Source: Actinoplanes sp. SE50/110 (GTDB lineage: Bacteria > Actinomycetota > Actinomycetes > Mycobacteriales > Micromonosporaceae). From it: a stretch of DNA of 64,000 nucleotides. A program made the position numbers and the translations under genes. Below, piece by piece: positions 44,241 through 51,838 of the stretch. The stretch's first letter is position 1; every line of letters starts with the position of its first letter. The notes under the pieces are model-generated. The model had not been told where the DNA came from. It worked only from the letters and a program-made list of their open reading frames with translations, and made no database searches. The DNA lies in NCBI RefSeq assembly GCF_900119315.1, contig NZ_LT827010.1:4621001-4685000 (forward strand). The letters are read 5' to 3'.

Positions 44241-44437
44241 TCGGCGACGGACCCGGGCAGGCCGGCCTGCACCCTGGCGGCGAGTGCGTGGTGCTGCAGG
44301 CCCGGGGCGCCAGGCGGTGGAACCTGGTCAGCACGACCCAGGGCTATTACCGCGTCGTGGATGGCAGGGTTCGCGCGACGAGTGCCAACCCTGTTCGGCT
44401 CAGCGACCGCGTCCTGGGCGACCTGGGCCTGCGATGA
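44237..44437 (+). CDS. Small downstream frame, start unclear
   Basis: About 66 residues of coherent sequence (LHPGGECVVLQARGARRWNLVSTTQGYYRVVDGRVRA ending DRVLGDLGLR) beginning right at the stop of the previous gene, but no ATG or GTG lies at the 5' end; GTG 44288 is the first standard start. It may be a +1 frameshifted extension of the zinc-knuckle gene. Confidence 0.4.
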   Translation: MIGDGPGQAGLHPGGECVVLQARGARRWNLVSTTQGYYRVVDGRVRATSANPVRLSDRVLGDLGLR

Positions 44438-44481
44438 ACGATGTCGCGGGTGCTGGTGGCGTACGCAGGCGGTATGCGAAG

Positions 44482-44512
44482 GACCGCTGCGGGCCTGGGG
44501 CGCGCAGCGGTC
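44482..44512. terminator. Hairpin between convergent genes
   Basis: 10-bp perfect stem (44482-44491 with 44503-44512) with an 11-base loop between the plus-strand frame and cbtA. May serve both. Confidence 0.55.
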
Positions 44513-44527
44513 TCGGCGGTGGTGCGG

Positions 44528-45286
44528 TCAGGCGGTGGTGGTTTGTGGTGTGGCCGGTTGGGCCGGGGTGGTGCTGGTGGCGATGCGGTGGAGTTGGGCG
44601 GCGAAGGCGATGCCGAGGACGGTCCAGAGGATGGTCTGGGTGCCGAGGGAGGCGAGCCGGAATTTCCACAGCAGGACGGCGGGGAAGGTGGCGGGGACTT
44701 CGTTGACCGTGGGCAGCAGGGTGTAGGCGATGGTGACGACGGTCAGGAAGCCGAGGAGTGCGGCGGTGGCGCGGCGCCATTCGGTGGGTTGGGTGCGGGC
44801 GGCGATGATGCCGGCCCAGATGGCGACCAGGCCGAGTGCGAGGACGGCGAGGTAGCTGGTGGTGCGTTGGTTGATGGTGGCGGGGTCGCCGACGGCCGGT
44901 GGGTTGGGTGGGTATTTGAGCCAGGGGACCAGGACGATGCCGGTGAGGGCGGCGGCGGCGAGGCCGATCGCGGCGCGGGTGTCGCTGGTGGTGTGCAGGC
45001 GTCGGCGGAGCAGGGTGTAGGCGGTGGCGAGGAAGCCGCCCATGGCGATGCCGTAGAGGCCGGTGGCGAGGAACAGGCCGACGTGTTTCTGGGTGTCGCG
45101 GCTGACGAGTTCCTCGCCGCCGCCGGCTTCGCCGTGGGCCAGGGCGTTCTGCTGCTCGATGGCGATGGCGGCGTCGACGCGGGGCTCGCCGGCGAAGTAG
45201 GCGAAGGTGCCGGCGAGTATGCCCGCGATGAGGCCGGCCAGGAGGCCGGCGATGAGGAGCCGCCCGAAGGTGGGCCTCAGTGGCAC
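44528..45286 (-). CDS. cbtA: Cobalt transporter subunit CbtA
   Basis: 252 residues from GTG 45286. Five hydrophobic helices, starting FGRLLIAGLLAGLIAGILAG, with HVGLFLATGLYGIAMG and LKYPPNPPAVGDPATINQRT, the latter being a hallmark of CbtA. Overlaps cbtB by 10 bases. Predicted to import cobalt for cobalamin synthesis; CbtAB is so assigned mainly by its association with B12 riboswitches. Confidence 0.88.
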   Translation of the reverse strand: MPLRPTFGRLLIAGLLAGLIAGILAGTFAYFAGEPRVDAAIAIEQQNALAHGEAGGGEELVSRDTQKHVGLFLATGLYGIAMGGFLATAYTLLRRRLHTTSDTRAAIGLAAAALTGIVLVPWLKYPPNPPAVGDPATINQRTTSYLAVLALGLVAIWAGIIAARTQPTEWRRATAALLGFLTVVTIAYTLLPTVNEVPATFPAVLLWKFRLASLGTQTILWTVLGIAFAAQLHRIATSTTPAQPATPQTTTA

Positions 45287-45480
45287 GGGACGCCCAGCAG
45301 GTGCCGGCCGTCGTGCATGAGTTCGTGCATGTACATGCCGCTGCGGGAGAGGGCGCCCTGGTCGAAGGCGACCAGGTAGGCGAGGGCGAGCAGCAGGAGG
45401 GTGATGCCGGCGGCGGTGAGCAGCAGGCGGGTGGAGATCGCCGGGATGGCGAGGGGCCGGGTGGTCTGGGCCTTGGGCAT
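45277..45480 (-). CDS. cbtB: Cobalt transporter subunit CbtB
   Basis: 67 residues: one membrane helix (LLLTAAGITLLLLALAYLV) and a His-rich C-terminus (HELMHDGRHLLGVPCH) that would bind cobalt. AGGAGG precedes the ATG. First gene under the cobalamin riboswitch. Confidence 0.9.
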   Translation of the reverse strand: MPKAQTTRPLAIPAISTRLLLTAAGITLLLLALAYLVAFDQGALSRSGMYMHELMHDGRHLLGVPCH

Positions 45481-45485
45481 GGTGG

Positions 45486-45650
45486 TGTCGTCCTCCTACG
45501 GGATTGCGCGTCCCGATCATCGAGCTGCGGACGGGTGAGCGTCCTGGCTTACTGCCGTTGATGGCAGTTCACAGTGGCGCGACCGCACCGGGATTGCACC
45601 GGTTTCCCTCACGTCGCCGCAGTTGGCCTCCACAACCTAACTGTCGTGGT
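45486..45650 (-). promoter_or_regulatory. Cobalamin riboswitch
   Basis: On the minus strand, in order: GAGGGAAACC (45610-45601), GGTGCAATCC (45600-45591), GCGCCACTG (45580-45572) and AAGCCAGGAC (45550-45541), the conserved core of the adenosylcobalamin riboswitch including the B12 box. Downstream a CGGGA/TCCCG hairpin lies next to the AGGAGG of cbtB and may hide it when B12 is bound. Confidence 0.9.
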
Positions 45651-45862
45651 GGTGGCGGCACAACCGGTCCGGGATTGTCGGGTCTTTCGGTGATCAACAT
45701 CTCGGGGCTCGGGGGTGGCGGTGGGGATTGTGTTGTACGGCTGGTCATGAGGTGCGCTGCGGTTCCGGCGGGGTTTCTGGGTGTGGTGGTGACGGTCGCG
45801 GGGTGCCCGTCGGGTGATCGGGTGGTTCGGTGAGCTGGCTGCTACGGCGCATCGCAGCGTTG

Positions 45863-45906
45863 AGGAACGATCGTTCTTGACTGGTCGTTCCTAAACGGCG
45901 TAGCGT
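45863..45906 (+). promoter_or_regulatory. Promoter and operator of TetR gene
   Basis: TTGACT (45877-45882), 18-base spacer, TAGCGT (45901-45906), then 7 bases to ATG 45914. AGGAACGA (45863-45870) and TCGTTCCT (45885-45892) form an inverted repeat over the -35, and AACGATCGTT (45866-45875) is a perfect palindrome. The layout suggests autorepression. Confidence 0.65.
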
Positions 45907-45913
45907 CGTGCCC

Positions 45914-46375
45914 ATGGGAAGGCCGCGAGCGTTCGACGAGACCGAGGTCGTGCGGGCCGCGGCCGGGCTGTTCGCCCGGCGCGCGTTCGACGGCGTCTCG
46001 GTCGACGACCTGGTCGCCCACCTGGGCGTCCACCGCAACAGTCTCTACCAGGTGTTCGGCAGTAAACGCGGGCTCTACCTGCGGGCGCTGCGCTGGAGCC
46101 TGCAGCACGAGGTCGGGCCGCTGCTGCGGCACGCGGGGCCGGGGTCGCTGACCGATCTTGCCGCCGACCCGGTGCTCGATCTGCTGCTGCTGGCCGCCGC
46201 GGAACGTGCCCCGCAGGATCCGGAGGTCGCCGCGGAGGTCGCCGCGGCGCTCGCCGACCTGGACACCGCCCTGGGCGGTCAGGCGGCCACCCTGCTCGGG
46301 CTGCGGCTGTGCGCCCGGATCAACCCCCTCGGGAAGGAGGCGGCAGATGGCCGCCAAGATCAGCGTTGTCGGTGA
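45914..46375 (+). CDS. TetR-family repressor
   Basis: 153 residues. HTH: RAAAGLFARRAFDGVSVDDLVAHLGVHRNSLYQVFGSKRGLY. Short C-terminal domain, ending inside the next gene (29-base overlap). Leaderless start at ATG 45914. Confidence 0.88.
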   Translation: MGRPRAFDETEVVRAAAGLFARRAFDGVSVDDLVAHLGVHRNSLYQVFGSKRGLYLRALRWSLQHEVGPLLRHAGPGSLTDLAADPVLDLLLLAAAERAPQDPEVAAEVAAALADLDTALGGQAATLLGLRLCARINPLGKEAADGRQDQRCR

Positions 46376-46712
46376 CACCCTGCATGTCGAGGTCCTCGGT
46401 CTGCACAAGGTGTGGGCGCTGCGCAGCCGGCTGGAGATTCCGCTGGCCAATGTCGCCGGCGCCACCATCGACCCGGGTATCACCCGCGGGTGGAAGGGGA
46501 TCCGCACCGGCGGCACCCACCTTCCCGGGGTGCTGACCGCCGGCTCGTTCCACCACGCCGGCGAGCGGATCTTCTGGGATGTCAGCGACCCGAACCGGGC
46601 TGTGGTCATCGCGTTGCGCGACGAGACGTACGCGCGGCTGGTCGTCGAGGTCGACGACCCGCGGGCCACGGTCGATCTGGTGGAGAATGCGATCAGCCGC
46701 CCGGCGCGGTGA
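46347..46712 (+). CDS. Hypothetical protein, bacterial PH-like
   Basis: 121 residues; GGAAGGAGG before ATG 46347. All-beta pattern LHVEVLGLHKVWALRSRLEIPLANV, GIRTGGTHLPGVLTAGSF and ERIFWDVSDPNRAVVIALRDETYARLVVEVDDP, as in small bacterial PH-like proteins. Overlaps the TetR gene and is probably its target. Confidence 0.75.
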   Translation: MAAKISVVGDTLHVEVLGLHKVWALRSRLEIPLANVAGATIDPGITRGWKGIRTGGTHLPGVLTAGSFHHAGERIFWDVSDPNRAVVIALRDETYARLVVEVDDPRATVDLVENAISRPAR

Positions 46713-46734
46713 GCCGGGGCGCCAGAATGGGCGG

Positions 46735-47055
46735 GTGAGCGTGATAGCGCAGAGTTACCCGCTGTGGTGCGCGACCCGCGACGGCGCGGAGGTGCGCGCC
46801 GGTCGGGTGTTCGGCTGGATGTCGGATCAGCCGGCGCCGGAGACGGCGGCCGCGGAGAAGATCGCCGACGGGGTCGCCGCGTCCGGGGCCGAGGCCCGGT
46901 TCTCGCCGCTGGTCACCTGGGATCCGCCGCGCGGCGGCCTGGTCGCCGGGGTCCTGGTGCGTTGCGGGCGCGACGCGGCCGGCCGGTTCGTGCCGCTCTA
47001 CTTCGGCGACACCCGGGAATCCGCGATCGCCGCGGTGACCAGGCCGGATTCGTAG
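46735..47055 (+). CDS. Hypothetical protein
   Basis: 106 residues from GTG 46735 with WCATRDGAEVRAGRVFGWMSDQPAPETAAAEKIADGV. No family. Its last 58 bases overlap the opposite-strand response regulator gene, an unusual convergent overlap of two coding regions. Confidence 0.5.
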   Translation: MSVIAQSYPLWCATRDGAEVRAGRVFGWMSDQPAPETAAAEKIADGVAASGAEARFSPLVTWDPPRGGLVAGVLVRCGRDAAGRFVPLYFGDTRESAIAAVTRPDS

Positions 47056-47681
47056 GCGGCGACGACCAGTTGCGCCCGGTCGCGGGCGGCGAGCTTGGTG
47101 AGCAGCCGGCCGACGTGCGTCTTGACGGTCGGCACGCTCAGCCGCAGCTGCCCGGCGATCTCCGTGTTGGACCGGCCGCGGGCGATCAGCAGCAGTACCT
47201 GTTGCTCGCGGGCGGTCAGGTGCGCCGCGACGGCGGGTGCCGGGCGCGGCGGCGCCGCGGTGAACGCGGCGATCAGCCGGCGGGTCACCGTCGGGGCGAG
47301 CAGCGCCTCCCCGGCGGCGACGACCCGGATCGCGGCGATCAGGCCGGCCGCGGTGGTGTCCTTGAGCAGGAAGCCGCTGGCGCCGGCGCGCAACGCGCCG
47401 TACACGTACTCGTCGAGGTCGAACGTGGTCAGGATCAGCACCCGCACGTCGTCGGTCTGCCGGCAGATCAGCTCGGTGGCCTCGATGCCGGTCAGGTCCG
47501 GCATGCGCACGTCCATCAGTACCACGTCCGGCCGGTGGGCGAGCGCTAGCCGGGCGGCGTCGCGCCCGGTGGCGGCCTCGCCGGTCACGGTGAATCCGGG
47601 TGTGCTGTCGAGCAGCACCCGGAAGCTGTCGCGCAGCAGGGTCTGGTCGTCGGCGATCAGGACCCGGATCGGCTCGGTCAC
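46998..47681 (-). CDS. NarL/FixJ-family response regulator
   Basis: 227 residues from GTG 47681. Receiver with IADDQ, phospho-acceptor Asp in VVLMDVRMP and the Lys in FLLKDTT; C-terminal LuxR HTH (LTAREQQVLLLIARGRSNTEIAGQLRLSVPTVKTHV). Overlaps the kinase stop by 4 bases (GTGA). Confidence 0.92.
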   Translation of the reverse strand: MTEPIRVLIADDQTLLRDSFRVLLDSTPGFTVTGEAATGRDAARLALAHRPDVVLMDVRMPDLTGIEATELICRQTDDVRVLILTTFDLDEYVYGALRAGASGFLLKDTTAAGLIAAIRVVAAGEALLAPTVTRRLIAAFTAAPPRPAPAVAAHLTAREQQVLLLIARGRSNTEIAGQLRLSVPTVKTHVGRLLTKLAARDRAQLVVAAYESGLVTAAIADSRVSPK

Positions 47682-48652
47682 GGTGTCTCGTCGTCGTACG
47701 GGATGTGTGCGGTCACCGCGAACCCGCCGTCGGGCTGCGGCCCGGCGGCCAGCGTGCCGCCGTACGCGGTGACCCGCTCGCGCATCCCGCGCAGCCCGAA
47801 TCCGCCGTCGTCGGCGACCCGGACGGTGACCGCCCGCGGCCCCGCGTCGACGTCGACCGTGCAGGCCGCGCCGGGCGCGTGCCGGGTCACGTTGGTCAGC
47901 GACTCCTGCACGATCCGGTACACCACCGCGCGCACTCCGGGGGGCAGCGACGCCTCCCCGGCCACGCTCATCGTCACCCCGTCGCGGTCGCCGAGAGCGT
48001 GCAGGTCGGCCGGCTCGTCTCGCAGCAGTCCGAGGGTGCGGCGCATCTGCAGCAGCGCCTCCCGGCCCGCCGTCTCGATCACCTCCAGGGCGGCCGCGGA
48101 CTCCTCGGGGCGGGTCGCGGCGACGTGCCGGGCCACACTCGCCTTCATGGTGATCATGCTGAGGCTGTGGGCGACCGTGTCGTGCACGTCGCGGGCGATG
48201 CGCAGCCGTTCCTCGGTGACCGCGCGGGCGGAGCGTTGCTCGGCGAGCTGCTCGGCGAGGTGCCGGCGGTGCCGGACCAGCCAGCCGGTCAGCCAGGGGA
48301 CGGCGACCACGGTCGGCCACAGCGGGCCGAGCAGCGCCGCACCGGCCAGGCCGGCGATCAGCACCGGGACCGCGGTGACCACGTACAGGGTGAGGGCGAC
48401 CGCGGCGATCGGGCCGGGCGCCGCGTAGGACGGGACGATCCCGGACCGCAGGAGCACGCCGGCGGCGGCCAGGGCGGTCAACGCGGCCGGCACCGGCCAG
48501 CGGCGGCGCACCGCGACCGGCGCGGCCACCGCGACGATCGGCACCCACCGCCACCCGGCGGGCGGCCCGACCTCCTGCGCCGCGACCCCGCACGCGGCGA
48601 GGACGGCGACGGCGGCGGCCACATCCACCATCGGTGCGCGCGCTGCGGTCAC
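47678..48652 (-). CDS. NarL-type sensor histidine kinase
   Basis: 324 residues. Four or five N-terminal hydrophobic helices, HisKA_3 with the acceptor in IARDVHDTVAHSLSMI, and a HATPase domain (VQESLTNVTRHA, VADDGGFGLRGMRERV). Short DUF-type membrane sensor without an extracellular domain, as in the many such pairs in actinobacteria. Partner of the regulator downstream. Confidence 0.92.
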   Translation of the reverse strand: MTAARAPMVDVAAAVAVLAACGVAAQEVGPPAGWRWVPIVAVAAPVAVRRRWPVPAALTALAAAGVLLRSGIVPSYAAPGPIAAVALTLYVVTAVPVLIAGLAGAALLGPLWPTVVAVPWLTGWLVRHRRHLAEQLAEQRSARAVTEERLRIARDVHDTVAHSLSMITMKASVARHVAATRPEESAAALEVIETAGREALLQMRRTLGLLRDEPADLHALGDRDGVTMSVAGEASLPPGVRAVVYRIVQESLTNVTRHAPGAACTVDVDAGPRAVTVRVADDGGFGLRGMRERVTAYGGTLAAGPQPDGGFAVTAHIPYDDETP

Positions 48653-48785
48653 GACGTCAGGCTACCGGCAACCGGCGTCGATGCCATCCGTCTCGGGTCG
48701 CTCATCCTCGGGTCGCACCGGCGTGCCCGTTGTCGATGCCGTGGCCCGATGTGCGGCACCGGCCGCCGGCGGCATGGTGTCCGGC

Positions 48786-49481
48786 ATGACCCTCGTGTTC
48801 CCCGGGCCGCGGCTGGGCGGCCTGTCCCTGATCGCCGGGCCGCCGCTGCTGCTGGCCGGCACCGCGCTGCGGCTCGGCGTGCCGTTCTTCTTCCCCCACC
48901 AGATCGCCGCCTACCAGCAGAGACCAGGATTGTGGGGTACGTCGTACGCGTTGGCGCTGGCCGGCATCATCGCCCTGTGGCCGGGCATCGCCATGCTCGC
49001 CGCCCAGATCGCGGACAGCCGGCCCGGCTGGGGCCGGTGGGGCGGCACCCTGGTGATCACCGGGCTGTTCGCGCGGGTCTTCCAGCACGGCGCCGACACG
49101 TTCGCGTTCTCCCTGACCGGCAGTGCCGGGCCGGTCGTCGCCGAGCAGGCGGTCGGCGCCTACTACCGGTATCCGGAGTGGGTGGTCTCCAGCCTCAGCG
49201 TCGCGATCATGACGGGGTGGATCGTGCTGGCCGTCGGCGGCCGGCTGTCGCGGGTCTTGCGGGCGTGGCAGGCGGTCGCGCTGGCGTTGATGTCGGGGCT
49301 GATGATCGGGGTGCTCAAGGGCAGCACCGTGGCGTCGGTGGTGGAGGTCGCCGGGCTGGCGGTGGCGCTGGTGCCGCACGGCGTCACCTGCCTGCGCGGG
49401 GCCGGGCTGCCGGGGTGGCGGACGCTGGGTCTGGTGGTGCTGACCGCCGGCGCCTCGATCATCCTCGGACAGCTCGGGTGA
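48786..49481 (+). CDS. Multi-pass membrane protein
   Basis: 231 residues from ATG 48786. About seven hydrophobic helices (LSLIAGPPLLLAGTALRLGV, ALAGIIALWPGIAMLAAQIA, and others), with a conserved-looking FFFPHQIAAY loop. No family assigned. Divergent from the two-component operon at 48652. Confidence 0.75.
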   Translation: MTLVFPGPRLGGLSLIAGPPLLLAGTALRLGVPFFFPHQIAAYQQRPGLWGTSYALALAGIIALWPGIAMLAAQIADSRPGWGRWGGTLVITGLFARVFQHGADTFAFSLTGSAGPVVAEQAVGAYYRYPEWVVSSLSVAIMTGWIVLAVGGRLSRVLRAWQAVALALMSGLMIGVLKGSTVASVVEVAGLAVALVPHGVTCLRGAGLPGWRTLGLVVLTAGASIILGQLG

Positions 49482-49568
49482 GGATGCTGTCGGCGGGCGG
49501 CGGCGAAGGTGACTGCGGCCGGGCCGCGAACACCTTCGCCGCCGGGCGGGCTCCGGGTGGCCGGCACG

Positions 49569-50180
49569 TCAGCCGGAGGAGGCCGGTCCCGGGCCCGGGG
49601 GCAGTGCGGCCAGCCACGCCCGGACGGCGCGCGGCGAGCGGAGCAGGACGACCGGGGGCATGGCCGGGTCGAGGTGCCAGGCCCGCATCCGCATGCGCTT
49701 GCGGGGGTACGACGAGAACTGCTGGCGGATGATCGAATCGCGGGTGAACAGTTCGCGCAGCGATTCGACGTTGCCGTTGCAGACCCGGGTGCGCAGCAGC
49801 AGCCGGACGAGGGTGCGGCGCAGCAGCCGGGCCAGGCACCGCCACTGCGGGAGGTCCAGGCCGACGATCAGGTCGGCGCGGGCCATCGGCACCTGCAGCC
49901 ACGACATGTACGCGCTGTCCAGGACCCAGGAGTCGCCGGCGCAGATGGTGGCGATCCGCTGCCGCTGCAGGGGGACGGGGACCTCGACCCAGCCGGGTTC
50001 CCAGGCCAGGTCGTCGACCGGGTGATAGGGCAGGCCGGTGCGGGCGGCGATCCGGGCGGCCAGGGTCGACTTGCCGGAGCCGGTCACGCCGTAGACCACT
50101 ATGCGGCGGTACGCGCCCGGCTGGTTCTCCCGGGTGTTCGAGGCCCGGTCCGTGCGGGGCGTGGGCGGCCGGTCGGTCAC
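49569..50180 (-). CDS. P-loop kinase, adenylate-kinase-like (FlaR-type)
   Basis: 203 residues from GTG 50180. Walker A IVVYGVTGSGKSTLAARIA, then HPVDDLAWEPGW and WVLDSAYMSWLQVPMARADLIVGLDLP, matching the DNA-topology-modulation/adenylate-kinase-like branch. Starts inside the stop of the hydrolase gene (GTGA). Phosphorylated substrate unknown. Confidence 0.85.
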   Translation of the reverse strand: MTDRPPTPRTDRASNTRENQPGAYRRIVVYGVTGSGKSTLAARIAARTGLPYHPVDDLAWEPGWVEVPVPLQRQRIATICAGDSWVLDSAYMSWLQVPMARADLIVGLDLPQWRCLARLLRRTLVRLLLRTRVCNGNVESLRELFTRDSIIRQQFSSYPRKRMRMRAWHLDPAMPPVVLLRSPRAVRAWLAALPPGPGPASSG

Positions 50181-50869
50181 CGGGGGACGCGGCCGGTGAG
50201 GAACCGGGCGATCTCGGTGGTGAACGCGGTCGGCTGCTCCAGATGCACGTGATGGCCGGCGGTGACGGTGGCCAGGACCGCGTCCGGGATCCGGTCGGCG
50301 GAATCGGCGAGCAGCTCGTGCGGGAACGGGCTCTCCGCGCCGCTGATCAGCAGGGTCGGCACGGGCAGGGTGGCGAGCGCCTCGAACCAGGCCGGGTCGG
50401 GCTGGTCCAGCTGCGCGCGGATCGCGTTGACGACGGGGACATCGTAGGGGACCGGCTCGACCGGCGGGGGCAGCGGCGGGCGGCGCAGCATACCGGGCCG
50501 GGGCACCGAGGCGTCCTCCAGGACCAGGTGGGTGACCCGCTGCGGGGCACGCAACGCCAGCAGCACCGCGACGACCGCCCCCATCGAATGCCCGACCAGC
50601 ACACATTTCTCGATGCCGGCGGCGTCGAGGAACCCCAGGACGTCGTCGCGCATCAGCTCGAACGAATACGTGCCCGGGTGGGCGCTGTCGCCGTGGCCGC
50701 GCAGATCCACCGCGTACACACAGTGGGTCTCGACGAGGTCGGGCAGGACCGGATGCCAGTCGGCGGAGCTGTCACCCAGGCCGTGCAGCAGCAGCATCGG
50801 CGGGTTGCCCGGGTCGCCGGCGCGACGGTAGGCGATGGTGATCCCGTGCACATCCAGCGTCGTCGTCAC
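50177..50869 (-). CDS. Alpha/beta hydrolase
   Basis: 230 residues from GTG 50869 (an earlier TTG at 50914 is poor). HGLGDS oxyanion motif, nucleophile elbow GHSMG, acid region LISGAESPFPHELL and catalytic His in GHHVHLEQP. Esterase/lipase-like; substrate unknown. Cotranscribed with the P-loop kinase. Confidence 0.88.
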   Translation of the reverse strand: MTTTLDVHGITIAYRRAGDPGNPPMLLLHGLGDSSADWHPVLPDLVETHCVYAVDLRGHGDSAHPGTYSFELMRDDVLGFLDAAGIEKCVLVGHSMGAVVAVLLALRAPQRVTHLVLEDASVPRPGMLRRPPLPPPVEPVPYDVPVVNAIRAQLDQPDPAWFEALATLPVPTLLISGAESPFPHELLADSADRIPDAVLATVTAGHHVHLEQPTAFTTEIARFLTGRVPR

Positions 50870-50943
50870 GTCCCGGTCCCCCCAAGGCGGCGTATCCGCT
50901 TCAGACGGTAACAATCAGCCGCGAACCGGGTAAGGGTCCCGGT

Positions 50944-51153
50944 ATGAGCGAACCTGAAACCGTTGCGGGTGGCAGCACCGACCAGCACGTCTCCGGGCTG
51001 CCGGAGACCGGGGACTTCCTCACCGACGCGCCGCCGACGTCCGGCACACCGGCCGACGGCAGCAGCAACGCCGGCATCAACCGGACCGGCGCCAACCGGC
51101 CCGCGGCCGCGACCGCCGACGCCGAGGAGATGGACGACCTCACCGACCGCTGA
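50944..51153 (+). CDS. Small acidic hypothetical protein
   Basis: 69 residues, acidic and low-complexity (many Ala, Gly, Asp, Thr, Pro), no cysteine and no membrane segment. Probably disordered. No family. Divergent from the hydrolase. Confidence 0.5.
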   Translation: MSEPETVAGGSTDQHVSGLPETGDFLTDAPPTSGTPADGSSNAGINRTGANRPAAATADAEEMDDLTDR

Positions 51154-51183
51154 CGATCTTTTCCACAAAATTGTCGTACGGGG

Positions 51184-51210
51184 TGTCGAGAATACGGGAG
51201 CGGCTCCGTC
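51184..51210 (+). promoter_or_regulatory. ECF42-type promoter motif, module 2
   Basis: TGTCGA (51184-51189), 17-base spacer, CGTC (51207-51210), exactly the -35/-10 pattern reported for ECF42 targets, 50 bases before the DGPF gene. Confidence 0.7.
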
Positions 51211-51259
51211 CCAGGGGTGCGACGGCCCGCCACGGGTCGTGCCGACGTAGGGAGACACC

Positions 51260-51667
51260 ATGAAATACCTGCTGCTCAAGCACTACCGGGGCGGTCCGAA
51301 GCCGGCGGCCGACTGCGCGCCGATGGACGAGTGGACGCCGCAGGAGGTCGACGCGCACATCCAGTTCATGCGCGACTTCGCCGCCCGCCTGGAAACCACC
51401 GGCGAGTTCGTCGACGCGCAGGCCCTGGCGCCCACCGGGGCATGGGTGCGCTACGACGGCGAGGGCCGGCCGCCGGTCACCGACGGGCCGTTCGCCGAGA
51501 CCAAAGACCTGATCGCGGGCTGGATGGTGATCGACGTCGACTCGTGGGAGCGGGCCGTGGCCCTGGCCGGCGAACTGTCCGCGGCCCCCGGCCAGGGCGG
51601 CGCGCCGATCCACGAGTGGCTGGAGGTCCGGCCGTTCCTGGCCGAGCCGCCCACGGTGACCGAATGA
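51260..51667 (+). CDS. DGPF/YCII-domain protein (second copy)
   Basis: 135 residues with GEGRPPVTDGPFAETKDLIAGW, the DGPF signature. Precedes an ECF42 sigma factor as the copy at 34853 does. Function unknown. Confidence 0.9.
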   Translation: MKYLLLKHYRGGPKPAADCAPMDEWTPQEVDAHIQFMRDFAARLETTGEFVDAQALAPTGAWVRYDGEGRPPVTDGPFAETKDLIAGWMVIDVDSWERAVALAGELSAAPGQGGAPIHEWLEVRPFLAEPPTVTE

Positions 51668-51838
51668 CCGGGCGGCCACGGTCCGCGCCGGTGACGGCGG
51701 GGGCCGGCGGCCGCCCCGCGACGTGGTGACCGCGTGTGCACCGGGGGCGAGCACCCGCCGCCCCCGGTGCCGGCCCGGCGAGCGCACCCGGCCATCGGCA
51801 CGACGCAACGAGCGGATGCTGCGGGGCTGGGGGATCAG

